Assembly (NCBI GenBank): GCA_004014935.1
Contig: CP025322.1
Location: 1,364,001-1,428,000, forward strand
Reading direction: 5' to 3'
Length of the DNA: 64,000 nt
Origin: Saccharomycopsis malanga
Lineage: Eukaryota > Ascomycota > Saccharomycetes > Ascoideales > Saccharomycopsidaceae
Below are positions 41,240 through 50,668 of this stretch, in pieces (the first letter of the stretch is position 1; each line of letters begins with the position of its first letter). The translations under genes were made by a program, and so were the position numbers. The notes under the pieces are model-generated. The model was not told where the DNA came from. It made no database searches and saw only the letters and a program-made list of their open reading frames with translations.

Positions 41240-43054
41240 ATGGCTAGTAGTGGTTCGACAGGCAGTTTTTCGTCTGTTATAAGGTCCTCGCTTTTGTTTA
41301 GTGTGTTTTTCAAGCTCATCACCTTTATATTCAACCAATTATTGATCAAGTTTGTATCTCCGTCGTTTCTTGCTTTCAACACTTTCTTGGACTTTCTTGT
41401 TAATTCCGTAGTGTTCTTCACTTCCGAGGGCATAAGACTTTCTACTCAAAGAATCCCTATCAATGAAAATGATCCAGTCAAGAAACAACTTCCCCACAAA
41501 ATATATTCAGGCACTCATGAAGCTGCTCTTCAGACAATCGTCAACCTTTCCTATATACCGCTTGCAGTAAGCATTCCTATAACCAGTCTTATTATTTATC
41601 TGCAATTCGCAAAGTTTACTGAACCGTTTCTTGACTATCAGAATGCAGATGTTCTTAATAACGCTTCCATCTTGAAAATCCCATCAGAAGTAGCCAGTCT
41701 CTGGCTTGGCTTGGCCAGCACCTACCAGATTGCAACTGTCCTTAGCTTCTCCATTCTTGCAATATTATTTAACTTGCTTAGTGAGCCCTTTCTGAACATG
41801 TTGAATTACAAGTCACAATACCATATACGAGCCAAATACGAATCTGCAGGTCTCATAATTAATTGTATATTCAACTTTGTATTTTCTGCAATTGCCCACC
41901 AGCTATTCAATGTCAATAAAAGTGAAGCCGGTTTTAGAAAATTGGTGATATTGATTTTTACCTTGGGAAGATTCTCAGCTGCGCTAAGCGTCTATTTGTT
42001 ATATCTAATAGATTATCATCAGGACAATAATAATGGCCCAGTCAGCTTAATGATATCTAAAATATATAGCAAGGAAAACCCCACCAGCTTTTATTACTTT
42101 AACAAAAGTCTTGTACATTATTGGAAAACCATTTTTTTGCAACTCATTTTCAAAAACTTTTTAACTGAAGGTGACAAGTTTATTTTCAATTATTTCTTCA
42201 ACTTGAATGAGCAAGGCATCTACTCCATCATCAATAATTATGGATCACTAATAACCAGACTCGTTTTTAACCCCATAGAGGAAAGTCTTAAATTGTACTT
42301 ATCCAAGCTTTTTGCTTCAGCACACCAGCAAAACAAGGTGAAGAAAGCAGATGTAAAAACATCATTAGACATAATTGTGCTTATATCAAAGTTTTACATA
42401 TACTTATCGTTACTTTTGATCATTTTTGGCTATGTTAATGCCCCTTTCCTTGCTCAGTTCTTATTCACCAAAATAATCAAAGTTCAGTGGTGGAATTTAA
42501 CAAACGGCACCATCTTGTCAAATGTAATGTCCACCTACATTTTGTATTTGCCATTCCTTGCACTCAACGGTGTCTTTGAAGCGTTTTTCCAAAGCATATC
42601 CACCAGTGAATCTATTCAAAAGTATAGTGTCTACCTCAGTGGATGTTCCTTATTGTTTTTCGCCAATTGCTATGCTTTCATTGAAATATTTCAGTTGAAC
42701 CTCAGGGGATTGATTCTTGGGAACATTTTGAATATGCTTTTGCGTATAATTTATTGTCTTGTTATGATAAGACTATTTTTTGTCAAAAACTCTCCTGGGA
42801 ACCTGTTTAATTTCAACACCGTTCTTACTAATTGGCCTCTTGTCGCTGTTGCCAGCATAGGGACGCTTTTGGTGCAAATAGGAATGCTTGGAGGCACAAC
42901 AACCACTTTCGCAGGGTTGATCAAAAGCGCTACTTTAGCAATATTTTATTTGATTTTCATCATATATAACGAAAGATTGTTATTATTGACCCATTTACAA
43001 AGGGTCAAATATTTACAACGTTTGAAATTTGGCAAAAGCACCAAAGATGAGTAA
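41240..43054 (+). CDS. RFT1: ER N-glycan lipid-precursor protein Rft1
   Basis: 604 residues with about 12-14 hydrophobic segments. The N-terminus SSLLFSVFFKLITFIFNQLLIKFVSP and the following FFTSEGIRLSTQR are hallmark Rft1 segments; EGDKFIFNYFFNLNEQGIYSIINNYGSL and FNPIEESLKLYLSKLF (about 310-355) are the second conserved block. Known role: an ER membrane protein required for Man5GlcNAc2-PP-dolichol to reach the lumenal side, with flippase activity debated. It belongs to the MATE/MVF-like superfamily. Length is slightly above S. cerevisiae (574). Stops 93 bp from the convergent ERV1 stop. Confidence 0.95.
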   Translation: MASSGSTGSFSSVIRSSLLFSVFFKLITFIFNQLLIKFVSPSFLAFNTFLDFLVNSVVFFTSEGIRLSTQRIPINENDPVKKQLPHKIYSGTHEAALQTIVNLSYIPLAVSIPITSLIIYLQFAKFTEPFLDYQNADVLNNASILKIPSEVASLWLGLASTYQIATVLSFSILAILFNLLSEPFLNMLNYKSQYHIRAKYESAGLIINCIFNFVFSAIAHQLFNVNKSEAGFRKLVILIFTLGRFSAALSVYLLYLIDYHQDNNNGPVSLMISKIYSKENPTSFYYFNKSLVHYWKTIFLQLIFKNFLTEGDKFIFNYFFNLNEQGIYSIINNYGSLITRLVFNPIEESLKLYLSKLFASAHQQNKVKKADVKTSLDIIVLISKFYIYLSLLLIIFGYVNAPFLAQFLFTKIIKVQWWNLTNGTILSNVMSTYILYLPFLALNGVFEAFFQSISTSESIQKYSVYLSGCSLLFFANCYAFIEIFQLNLRGLILGNILNMLLRIIYCLVMIRLFFVKNSPGNLFNFNTVLTNWPLVAVASIGTLLVQIGMLGGTTTTFAGLIKSATLAIFYLIFIIYNERLLLLTHLQRVKYLQRLKFGKSTKDE

Positions 43055-43147
43055 CCTCTATTATTCTATGTATTATTATATTTTTATATACAATTGTTTT
43101 TCAATTTTAATACGTGTTTGTTCAAAGTAGAGTATAATGTACAAGAC

Positions 43148-43781
43148 TTAATCACATTTTCCATCTTCCCAACCGTCTTTCCAACGTTGTTTCCATAAAT
43201 TGCAATTAAACTTTGGTTTTCCGAGCTTTACGTTTACTTCATTATGAGCATTACAAAGCCATTTTCCAAACGAATCTTGGTCTTTCACTTGTATCTCATT
43301 TTTCTTGATATACTGACGGAAATCACCAGCACAGAACCAACATGGATATAGTTTACTAAGAGTGGAAATAAAACTTTTCAAATCATTCTGCTGTTCCGCT
43401 GTTGGAGATGTAGGATATTTAGCAGCAATCGAATGCAATAACGTCCAAGTACCGTTACCTAACTGTTCAACATCGGCTGGACAATCTTTAGCATAAGCAC
43501 CAGTAGAAGCACCAACAGAACCAGCAAGAGCAACAGATGCAGCAGGTTTCTTATCAAAAGAAGGAAAGGATCCGCCTTGTTTCTTCATCATATTGGCAGC
43601 TTGAAAATCAAGCAAAGTGTTACATGCCCGGCAACTATCGAGTTAGTAATCCATAATCTACGCCGGTACCAATACTAAACCATACTTACGGAGTTCCATC
43701 TTTCTCATAGACAATCTTTCTGCCCGAGGGATATGTTATAGTATAAGTCCCATCTGGATTATTTGTACGTTTCTCGCTCAT
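43148..43781 (-). CDS. ERV1: FAD-linked sulfhydryl oxidase Erv1 (two exons)
   Basis: Exon 1 43690-43781 and exon 2 43148-43634 give 192 residues in frame. Exon 1 encodes MSEKRTNNPDGTYTITYPSG.. up to the first base pair of Pro31; exon 2 continues CRACNTLLDFQ. The shuttle pair Cys32/Cys35 spans just past the splice junction. The catalytic YPCWFC (Cys129/Cys132) lies beside FAD, with HNEVNVKLGKPKFNC (His161; structural Cys158-Cys175) and RWKDGW near the end. Known role: the Mia40 disulfide relay of the mitochondrial intermembrane space. S. cerevisiae ERV1 also has a short intron near its 5' end. Single-frame ORF calling misses the first 37 residues. Confidence 0.95.
43635..43689 (-). other. ERV1: ERV1 intron (55 nt)
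   Basis: Minus-strand donor GTAAGT, branch TACTAAC (plus 43642-43648), acceptor GATAG 7 nt past the branch. Splicing joins GGA-ACT-CC to T-TGC and restores the CxxC shuttle motif. Confidence 0.93.
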
Positions 43782-44107
43782 TTTCTATAGCGATATCTCT
43801 ATTGTTAAACTGTCGTTTTCAATAAATCCTATCGATTTGCGATGGTCGGAACTTTTATTTTTCGTTTTTCCGTAGTTGTGAATTTATCATTTTCTTTAGG
43901 GGATTATAATACTGATCAACTATACTTGCTTATAATTACGTTTATTACCTAAAGTATACTTGGTGACAATATTGAATACTACACAAAGTATACTTGCATG
44001 ACCAAAGATATTTTATTGTGTCTCCTCAGTATAAGGTATATTGGCTAATTAAAAACCATAAGGTCCTGATAATAAACTAAGAGAAAACCATACCTTGAAA
44101 ACACATT
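43782..44107. other. Intergenic: divergent ERV1 / MSP1 promoter
   Basis: 326 bp between two mitochondrial genes. Contains three TATACTTG boxes exactly 34 bp apart (listed separately), two of them within an AAGTATACTT palindrome. Otherwise AT-rich. Confidence 0.6.
43921..43996. repeat. TATACTTG boxes with 34-bp period
   Basis: TATACTTG starts at 43921, 43955 and 43989. The last two are in AAAGTATACTTG, whose AAGTATACTT core is a perfect 10-bp palindrome. Intervening bases agree only partly, so this is either a decayed 34-bp tandem repeat or spaced protein sites. It lies 110-190 bp upstream of MSP1. Confidence 0.75.
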
Positions 44108-45202
44108 ATGAGAAATACCCTTCTTAGCAAAAGTTATATTGCGGATCTAATAATATCCGCAGGCGCTGGTGTTGCCGTTTATTATCTTACCAATTATCTT
44201 CTTGAAGCATTAAGTATAACTCCGGGCGGTATATTGAAGAAAAGCAAGAAGAATCATGGGGTGTTGGATGCTTTGAAGGAGTCAAATCCAGAACAATATA
44301 AGGATTTATCTTTGAATGAGTATGAAGTACAACTTTTAGACTCCTTGGTATTGCCGCAGCTGATTCCGGTATCGTTTCAAGACATAGGTGGTTTGGAAAA
44401 TATTATCGATGATCTTCGAGAAAGTATCTTGTATCCTTTGACCCATCCGGAATTGTTCCCAGAAAACTCCATCCTTGTACAGGCGCCGAAAGGTGTATTG
44501 CTATATGGGCCTCCAGGATGCGGAAAGACCATGCTTGCCAAAGCATTAGCTAAAGAAAGCGGTGCCAACTTTTTGTCAATCAGAATGTCTAATATCATGG
44601 ACAAATATTACGGCGAATCAAACAAGTATATTGATGCAATTTTCACTCTAGCCAAGAAGCTTCAACCGTGTATCATATTTGTAGACGAGATTGATTCCTT
44701 TTTGCGAAAACGACAATCACAGGATCATGAGGTCACTGCAAATATTAAATCTGAATTCATGATATTATGGGATGGTTTATTGAATAGCGGCCGGATATTA
44801 GTTCTTGGTGCTACCAATAGACCAAATGACATTGACGAGGCCTTTTTACGAAGAATGCCTAAAAGGTTCCAGGTATCGAAACCTAATGAGTTTCAAAGAT
44901 TCAACATTTTACAGAAGTTATTAACAGATTGCAAATTAGACCCTGAAAACTTTGAGTTCCAACAAATTGTCGACATCACTGACGGTTTCAGTGGAAGCGA
45001 TTTGAAAGAGTTGTGTAGGGATGCTATTATGAATGTTGCCAGAGAATACATTAAACTGCACTTTAAAGACGGAAAGCCTGTTAATGAAGCTGCCAAGATC
45101 CATTTAAGACCTTTGAAAACTAGTGATTTTTACATCAATGATTTTAAGAAAAAAACTACAGAGCTAACCAATTTTGGCTCCATCGCTGATACAGTCAGTT
45201 AA
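44108..45202 (+). CDS. MSP1: Mitochondrial outer-membrane AAA ATPase Msp1
   Basis: 364 residues (S. cerevisiae 362). One N-terminal membrane anchor (about 10-31) is followed by a linker and a single AAA module: [22 protein letters not shown], Walker A GPPGCGKT (134-141), pore-loop region around [10 protein letters not shown], Walker [10 protein letters not shown], arginine-finger region [20 protein letters not shown], then the lid. All key motifs are intact. Known role: extracts mislocalised tail-anchored proteins and clears stalled precursors at the outer membrane, also at peroxisomes. Confidence 0.96.
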   Translation: MRNTLLSKSYIADLIISAGAGVAVYYLTNYLLEALSITPGGILKKSKKNHGVLDALKESNPEQYKDLSLNEYEVQLLDSLVLPQLIPVSFQDIGGLENIIDDLRESILYPLTHPELFPENSILVQAPKGVLLYGPPGCGKTMLAKALAKESGANFLSIRMSNIMDKYYGESNKYIDAIFTLAKKLQPCIIFVDEIDSFLRKRQSQDHEVTANIKSEFMILWDGLLNSGRILVLGATNRPNDIDEAFLRRMPKRFQVSKPNEFQRFNILQKLLTDCKLDPENFEFQQIVDITDGFSGSDLKELCRDAIMNVAREYIKLHFKDGKPVNEAAKIHLRPLKTSDFYINDFKKKTTELTNFGSIADTVS

Positions 45203-45989
45203 CTTTTTTGTATTTTGTTTTTTTTTACTGCTTTTGATTTGTACCTTTATTTGACCTGTTTATCTTCTGGGGTTTTGCTTGTTCGCTTTTTCAAAAGAAA
45301 CATTAGTTTTTTATTGTCTGTTCTTCTCTGTCATTACAAAGATATAGACTTTGGATAATAGTTTCTCTCATTGATAAAGAGGAACAGCTTAAACTATCGA
45401 AATGATGAGGAAAACAATCAGCGATATTGCAAAGTCACACAGCTCTAGACATGCCCTACAACCATTGACTAATGCTATTCTGTAGAAACTTCAGCGCTAT
45501 CTACGTGTCCCCATTAATCCCATCAGCCCTCCTTTTTATGGTTTTTCTGAGTTTTACATAATCAGGCAAAGTCGTGCATTCATCCTCGCTTCAAAAAACA
45601 TGAACATTTTGGTCACAGAATTGTCCAATAGAAGTAGTTTATGCCTCATCTTTTTGCCATTTTTGTAGGATGTGTAAGTGGAAATAAGTGCTTTTAGCAA
45701 AAAGGGCATGTCCATTCTAAGATTGGCGATATAAATATTCTGTTTTAAGTTAACTATTGTTTTTTGTTGATATTTACAAAAGTAAGGCGGTTCTCTTCCC
45801 CTTTTTTCAGGCGAGTGTTTTGAAGACTATACGGTCTATGGATCATTCTCCTCGAAAAAGGCGCAAGAATGGCAAGTGCAGTTGTTTTAAAGTGTATTTA
45901 TTTATCATTTAATGGCCCTCGAGGCTCTGATTAGGATGGTTTGTCTTACTATTTGATTGCAATGATTATTTGAGGTTTCGGTTTGTTTA

Positions 45990-46280
45990 ATGTACTTCTT
46001 AATGAAGGAAGATGCATGGATTTGTAAAGATCAATTCGTCAAGACGAAAGAATATGACAATGAAAGATTTGAAAAGTTTGTTCATCAAATACCATTAGAA
46101 AGTATATACAGGCCAAATATTTGCGTGGTCGAATACCAGAAATCTCGAGATGATTCAAGTAAATTTAAAACTTCAGCTGCAAGTGCTTGTTGGGAGTCCT
46201 TTCACTCTTCTGTTATGGTAATGAATTACTATTACACTGACACCCTTACCCCACTGACACCTTTTAACGCTATGGAATGA
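45990..46280 (+). CDS. Unrecognised 96-codon ORF (weak)
   Basis: Begins MYFLMKEDAWICKDQF. The composition is mixed and protein-like (Lys, Glu, Asp, aromatics) rather than a low-complexity AT frame, and it starts with ATG. No motif or family is recognised, and no splice sites extend it convincingly. It could be a small gene, a remnant or chance. Confidence 0.22.
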   Translation: MYFLMKEDAWICKDQFVKTKEYDNERFEKFVHQIPLESIYRPNICVVEYQKSRDDSSKFKTSAASACWESFHSSVMVMNYYYTDTLTPLTPFNAME

Positions 46281-46366
46281 AGTCAAAATAGTTTTCGTGA
46301 ACAGCACTTTCAGTGTATGCAAATGTCGAATGTATTAACATGAGAGCAACAAAATCAACGTTTTTC

Positions 46367-46690
46367 TTAGATATGCAGGCCAACTTCCTTTACTTCGCGA
46401 CATATATCTAGGCTTGTTCTATTGATATGAAGTATTGGAAGAATCTTACACCAAGAAAGATGTATCTTTCTATATTTTTGATAGCCTGTCGCATTCCTGT
46501 AAAGTAGACGTTTGATTTTTGTTAGCGAATTGCCATCTGGTTTTACTGGATTTTCCGAAAATGACTTCTCAAATGTAGTCCATATTAACGCGTATTTTAT
46601 CACTATAGGTATTACTATATGATTCCTATTAGAGTAAGAAATGGCTCCAAACGAGTGTAGGTGATTTTTTATTGTCTTTACTTGTACCAT
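46367..46690 (-). CDS. Unrecognised 107-codon ORF (weak)
   Basis: Begins with ATG (MVQVKTIKNHLHSFG) and runs convergent to the preceding 96-codon ORF. It is basic, without a signal peptide or clear membrane segment. No family recognised. Same caveats as its neighbour; it lies in the same long convergent gap. Confidence 0.2.
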   Translation of the reverse strand: MVQVKTIKNHLHSFGAISYSNRNHIVIPIVIKYALIWTTFEKSFSENPVKPDGNSLTKIKRLLYRNATGYQKYRKIHLSWCKILPILHINRTSLDICREVKEVGLHI

Positions 46691-47329
46691 GTTGGGTATT
46701 TATGGTACTGGCTACAGCTTGCAAAAAGTCTGATCTGTTTGGTGGTACCTGACTGACCGAAGTTTTCGAGCTTTCACATGTGGTTCTCTTTCTCTTAGTG
46801 TTTTGTTACTCTTTTTTTCGATAATCCTATGTGTTGTGATTGTCTTTGAAGTATGGTGACATTACAAAACTTTTAGTAATTATTTGGTTCCGAGTGTTAA
46901 GAGGTAACCTCGTGTTACTGGTTTCTAATGTAGTATAGAGAAATCGAATGTGCAAATAGCTACTTTTGGTAGACGGACTTTTTGTGCTTATTTGGTGGGA
47001 TTTTCTTTATCAAATTAAGATGAAAGTTAATGCTTTGAAGATTGGCATTTGTCATTGTCACCGGACCTGAGAGGCTCTCGGCTCCGCAAAGCATGACGTG
47101 TATTGATAGTTCCTAAAAGGCTCTTCTACTTCTCTACATTACATCTACGCTAGTTTTGTCTTGACAGCTAGTTACCTAACCCGATCACCCTAATCAGCAT
47201 GTTAAATGCAATTTATACGCTATAAAGCACTGTTCACCAGGAAGTGACTGCTTTCTTCATTTTGTGAGTTGATGTTGTTTATATTTACCATATATTGAGG
47301 TACTAATAATACTAACTGAAAATAATTGC

Positions 47330-48079
47330 TTATAAATCTTTTTTAGTCTCTTGAACTTCGTTTCCATTGCGCTTATTTTCCTTTTTTATGGTTATTGTTT
47401 CCACAATTTTTTTCACCTCTTTTTTCTTACGTTCTTTTTGTTTTGCCTCATCCATTCTACGTAGATAACCGTTATATACCACAACCTCTGCGACAATGAC
47501 AAACAATCCGAATATCAAACTAAGAAACACCCTAGTGCTGATCTTCACGCCTTGGCCCATAGAAGTGTCTGTCCAATACCATATTGCAAAAGCAACTGAT
47601 CCTCCGGTAACTAAAATATTGACAATTGTAGTGAGTTGCTCTTTTACCTGTTTGTTGAACTGGCTTGGGTTCAACACCTCATCTTCTGTATCATCAAGCT
47701 TCAATCTGGTATTTTGGTGTATGGAGAGTGTTTTGTCATATATAGTTGATCTTTCTGTATTGATAAGCTCTTGATATTGTCGTTCTTCTTCAAGTATCCT
47801 GAGTCTTTTCATTTTCTCAATAAACTCTTTCGATTGAGGTTTAGGTTTTACTGGTGATCTATAAAACTCGAGATTTGCCAACAACTTGTAGATATTCTTC
47901 TGGCCGTCCTGTTGGAACGCCACAATTGTTCGTAAGTCACCAATTGTTATCCATTTTCTGGCTTTCAATGTATCCTTTATGCTTTCGCTAATTTGGTCTG
48001 TTTTTTCAATCAACAACTCGATATTTCTGTCAATAGCAAACTTTGTTTGCGGGCTTTTATCCTCTATTATTGAACTCAT
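47330..48079 (-). CDS. VMA12: V-ATPase assembly protein Vma12/Vph2
   Basis: 249 residues from ATG at 48079 (MSSIIEDKSP); the longer frame starts with TTG. A soluble N-terminal domain is followed by two membrane segments, around TTIVNILVTGGSVAFAIWYW and VFLSLIFGLFVIVAEVVVY, separated by a short loop. The block IVAEVVVYNGYLRRMDEAKQKE is the family signature. A Lys-rich cytosolic tail ends the protein (KKEVKKIVETITIKKENKR). Known role: an ER-resident factor that, with Vma21 and Vma22, assembles the V-ATPase Vo sector. The C-terminal basic residues resemble an ER-retention environment, but no exact KKxx end is present (..KKDL). Confidence 0.88.
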   Translation of the reverse strand: MSSIIEDKSPQTKFAIDRNIELLIEKTDQISESIKDTLKARKWITIGDLRTIVAFQQDGQKNIYKLLANLEFYRSPVKPKPQSKEFIEKMKRLRILEEERQYQELINTERSTIYDKTLSIHQNTRLKLDDTEDEVLNPSQFNKQVKEQLTTIVNILVTGGSVAFAIWYWTDTSMGQGVKISTRVFLSLIFGLFVIVAEVVVYNGYLRRMDEAKQKERKKKEVKKIVETITIKKENKRNGNEVQETKKDL

Positions 48080-48155
48080 TTCATTACTATATTTGTCAAG
48101 TACAATCAATCAACAAGTAATCTCCACGCTGTCTTATCTCATTGAAATTTCACAG

Positions 48156-48179
48156 CTCATCGCATCGATTGAAAATTTT
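48156..48179. promoter_or_regulatory. JIP5: PAC and RRPE elements of the JIP5 promoter
   Basis: CTCATCGC (48156-48163) is a perfect PAC core (GCGATGAG on the other strand), and TGAAAATTTT (48170-48179) is an RRPE core, 65-90 bp upstream of the JIP5 ATG. This pair marks ribosome-biogenesis genes across ascomycetes and agrees with the JIP5 call. The 165-bp promoter is shared with VMA12. Confidence 0.8.
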
Positions 48180-48244
48180 GAAAAATAAAAAATGTTTGGT
48201 CATACAAAAGAGTTAACAATATTATCATTTATCTATAATCAAAG

Positions 48245-49717
48245 ATGGCTAAAAAGAAGAAGCAACAAACTGTTGTTAGTAATGTGAATCCAATCGCGGA
48301 GCTCACTTTCAACGAAGACCCTTTATTTGCTGTCGCAGCTCATCCCACCAGACCTCTTATACTTTGTGGGTTAGCAACAGGCCATGTTTATATGACCAAG
48401 TATAATGATAGCGTCTTGGAAAATAATTTGGCCAAGAAGTTAGCTCGTATGGAGGATGAGGATGTTAGCGGCTCAAGCAAAAAGCTATGGAGTGTACAAG
48501 ATTTCGATGCTGTGTCAAATACAGACGGTTTGTTTGAAACCGTATGGAAAACCAAGAGACACAAGTTGAGTTGTAGAGTTGCTCTTATGGATGTTCTTAG
48601 CCAAGGAGAATCTATATATACGATTGGTAAGGATAATGTTATCAAGAAAGCATTCACCGAGACAGGAAAAGTGGATTTCAAGAAGAAAATTACCAATGAT
48701 GGAAGTGTTAACGAGGAAGAGTCTGGAATCTTAAGCTGTGCAATTTTATCACCTACTCATTCTCATTTGGTAGCCGGTGACGAATCTGGAAATATCAAAG
48801 TTTTTGACATCCGTAACAAGTTTCAAAAGATCTTCGAGGTCCCAAAGGCCCATGACGACATGGTTAATCAGATAATTCCTATCCCAAACGGCTCAGCATA
48901 CCAATATATAAGTGTAGGAAGTACAACCGTAGCCAAAATTGATATTCGTAAAGGTGTTCTTTTGCAGTCAGAAAACCAGGAAGACGAAGTCCTTTCCGGA
49001 GTATTTGCAAACCCTGGATCTGGAGAAAAGTTGCTCTGTGGGATGGGACTGGGTGTTGTCACCCAATGGAAAGAGTCAAAAAACGAATATCAAGATCAGT
49101 TGTCTAGAGTTAAAATTTCCAAAGATAACAGCATTGATTGTTTAATCAGCACTATGAACGATGAAGAGCCAGAGACTTGTTGGGCAGGTTGTTCTGACGG
49201 TATTTTGTATAAAATTGATGGTAAAAAGGCATCCATTGTGGAGACTAGAATACATGATGAACTTGACGAAATAAACATGTTAGATATTGATTACGACTAC
49301 CGTTTGATTTCTTCTGGTATGTCTTCTTTGAAAATTTGGAGCAACAAGATTCCTCTGGATGTTTTTGCAGATAATGAAGATAATGATAAGAAAAGCGACG
49401 AGGAAAAGGATAGCTTCGGTAGTGACAGTAGTGATTGGGATGATCTCAGTGAAAATGATGTCAGCGATAGTGAAGGTGAAGATGGATCTGCAGCAAATGT
49501 TGACGAAGAAGCTGACGAGGCTGAAGAAGAAAGTAAGGAGACTAGGAAAAGAAAAATTGCTTTGGAAGATGCCAAAAAACCTGCCAAGAAGAACAAACAA
49601 CTTTATGATGGCGATAACACTGAGCAGAGAAAAGTAACTGTCAAACAGCCAAAGAAATTGTTAAGAACCGTCAAAGGAAACCATGAAAACGGTATCAAAA
49701 AGTTTGATGATCTTTGA
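48245..49717 (+). CDS. JIP5: WD40 ribosome-biogenesis protein Jip5
   Basis: 490 residues (S. cerevisiae Jip5 492). A Lys-rich start is followed by WD40-type blades, for example ELTFNEDPLFAVAAHPTRPLILCGLATGHVY, TVWKTKRHKLSCRVALMD..SIYTIGKDNVIKK, LSPTHSHLVAGDESGNIKVFDIR and ..CWAGCSDGILYKID. The last 120 residues are Asp/Glu/Ser-rich and then Lys-rich, typical of nucleolar proteins. Known role: the homologue of human WDR55, linked to rRNA processing and 60S maturation. The PAC/RRPE promoter supports this. Confidence 0.92.
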   Translation: MAKKKKQQTVVSNVNPIAELTFNEDPLFAVAAHPTRPLILCGLATGHVYMTKYNDSVLENNLAKKLARMEDEDVSGSSKKLWSVQDFDAVSNTDGLFETVWKTKRHKLSCRVALMDVLSQGESIYTIGKDNVIKKAFTETGKVDFKKKITNDGSVNEEESGILSCAILSPTHSHLVAGDESGNIKVFDIRNKFQKIFEVPKAHDDMVNQIIPIPNGSAYQYISVGSTTVAKIDIRKGVLLQSENQEDEVLSGVFANPGSGEKLLCGMGLGVVTQWKESKNEYQDQLSRVKISKDNSIDCLISTMNDEEPETCWAGCSDGILYKIDGKKASIVETRIHDELDEINMLDIDYDYRLISSGMSSLKIWSNKIPLDVFADNEDNDKKSDEEKDSFGSDSSDWDDLSENDVSDSEGEDGSAANVDEEADEAEEESKETRKRKIALEDAKKPAKKNKQLYDGDNTEQRKVTVKQPKKLLRTVKGNHENGIKKFDDL

Positions 49718-49930
49718 GCTAAGTGTATATATACGTACGAATTAGTGTATAGTAGATTTAATGACAACGGATTAATTATTATTATATATTATTCTATTTT
49801 ACACTTACAATTTATATTTTCATGAAAACATATAGTATAGGAGTAAGCTACAGTATACGTGACTCTAATTTACAGGTATAAAAGCAACCAATAATCAATA
49901 TTGAAAAACAAGAAACAATACTTTTCGTTT

Positions 49931-50365
49931 TCAATCATCATTGGTTCTTTTATATATATCATTAATATCGTCCTCTAACTCTGGAAATTCATTCAAAATC
50001 TTTGTGCCAAGAATATCTCTTAACTGTTTGAAAGCTACCATTTTTCCTCTAAGATGCTGATTCGACTTTTTTGTAGACTCAACAAACTCTCGCGTGTAAA
50101 CATTTGGGTTTCTTCCGTCCTCAATGTACTGGAGTACGTCCAAGGGTATTGGAAGCTTTGCAAGTTCGTCTTTATTCGACTTTGAAAGCGTATCTAATTG
50201 TTCTATTGTCTGATTCAATCTAATGGCAAGTGATTGAGTCGACGCCTCAGTACCTTGGAAATCATGGACTAAAACACTGAGTTCAATAAATGACTCAACA
50301 ATCTGAGATATCTGCTGTCCAGTTTGCTCAAGAGCATCTTTCGTTTCATTTGAAAGCTCATCCAT
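49931..50365 (-). CDS. NUT2: Mediator middle-module subunit Med10/Nut2
   Basis: 144 residues, all-helical. Landmarks: QQISQIVESFIELSVLVHDFQG, LAIRLNQTIEQLDTLSK, LPIPLDVLQYIEDGRNPNVYTREFVE, and a final helix with LRGKMVAFKQLRDILG. The IPLDVLQYIEDGRNPNVYT block is the Med10 signature. Known role: an essential Mediator subunit pairing with Med14/Med7 in the middle module. Length is close to the S. cerevisiae protein (157). Confidence 0.95.
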   Translation of the reverse strand: MDELSNETKDALEQTGQQISQIVESFIELSVLVHDFQGTEASTQSLAIRLNQTIEQLDTLSKSNKDELAKLPIPLDVLQYIEDGRNPNVYTREFVESTKKSNQHLRGKMVAFKQLRDILGTKILNEFPELEDDINDIYKRTNDD

Positions 50366-50668
50366 TATTTTTTGACTATTTTTTACAGTTTTGAACCCTT
50401 TTCCTAACCGCTAATTTATCACACATGTCGTACTTTCTTATAAGGCAATGCTTTCCGTTTCGCTTACGTAATCCATGATGCGATAGTGAGCTTTTTCAAT
50501 GTTAATATTCAAGCATTACTAAAGACGTTTTATGGATAACCAAAACAGAGAAAGCTTATGTACATGGGATGAGATATATATATATATATGTAGCTTCTAT
50601 GAGATAAACCCCAGTGTATTATATACAATAAATTAGAAAAGTAGTTAACTAACATGAAAAAAAGGCGT
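50366..50668. other. Intergenic: NUT2 promoter and COX15 3' end
   Basis: 303 bp, AT-rich, with a TA dinucleotide run of about 16 bases (around 50574-50589). No further element. Confidence 0.45.

Larger units (their letters stand above)
45203..47329. other. 2.1-kb convergent gap of unexplained content
   Basis: Lies between the 3' ends of MSP1 and VMA12, so it needs no promoter, yet it is two to twenty times longer than the other convergent gaps here. It is less AT-rich than the 27-29 kb gap. Two ORFs of 96 and 107 codons (listed separately) are unrecognised, and GC-richer stretches occur near 45900-45930 and 47055-47100. Possibly an unannotated non-coding RNA or a decayed gene. I checked by eye for U1/U2/U4/U5/U6, SRP, RNase P and tRNA landmarks and found none convincing. 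Confidence 0.5.

Noticed and set aside
47041-47100. GC-richer segment that looked like a possible tRNA or snRNA
   Set aside because: No A/B-box pair (GGTTCRANYCC) and no cloverleaf or known snRNA landmark could be built.
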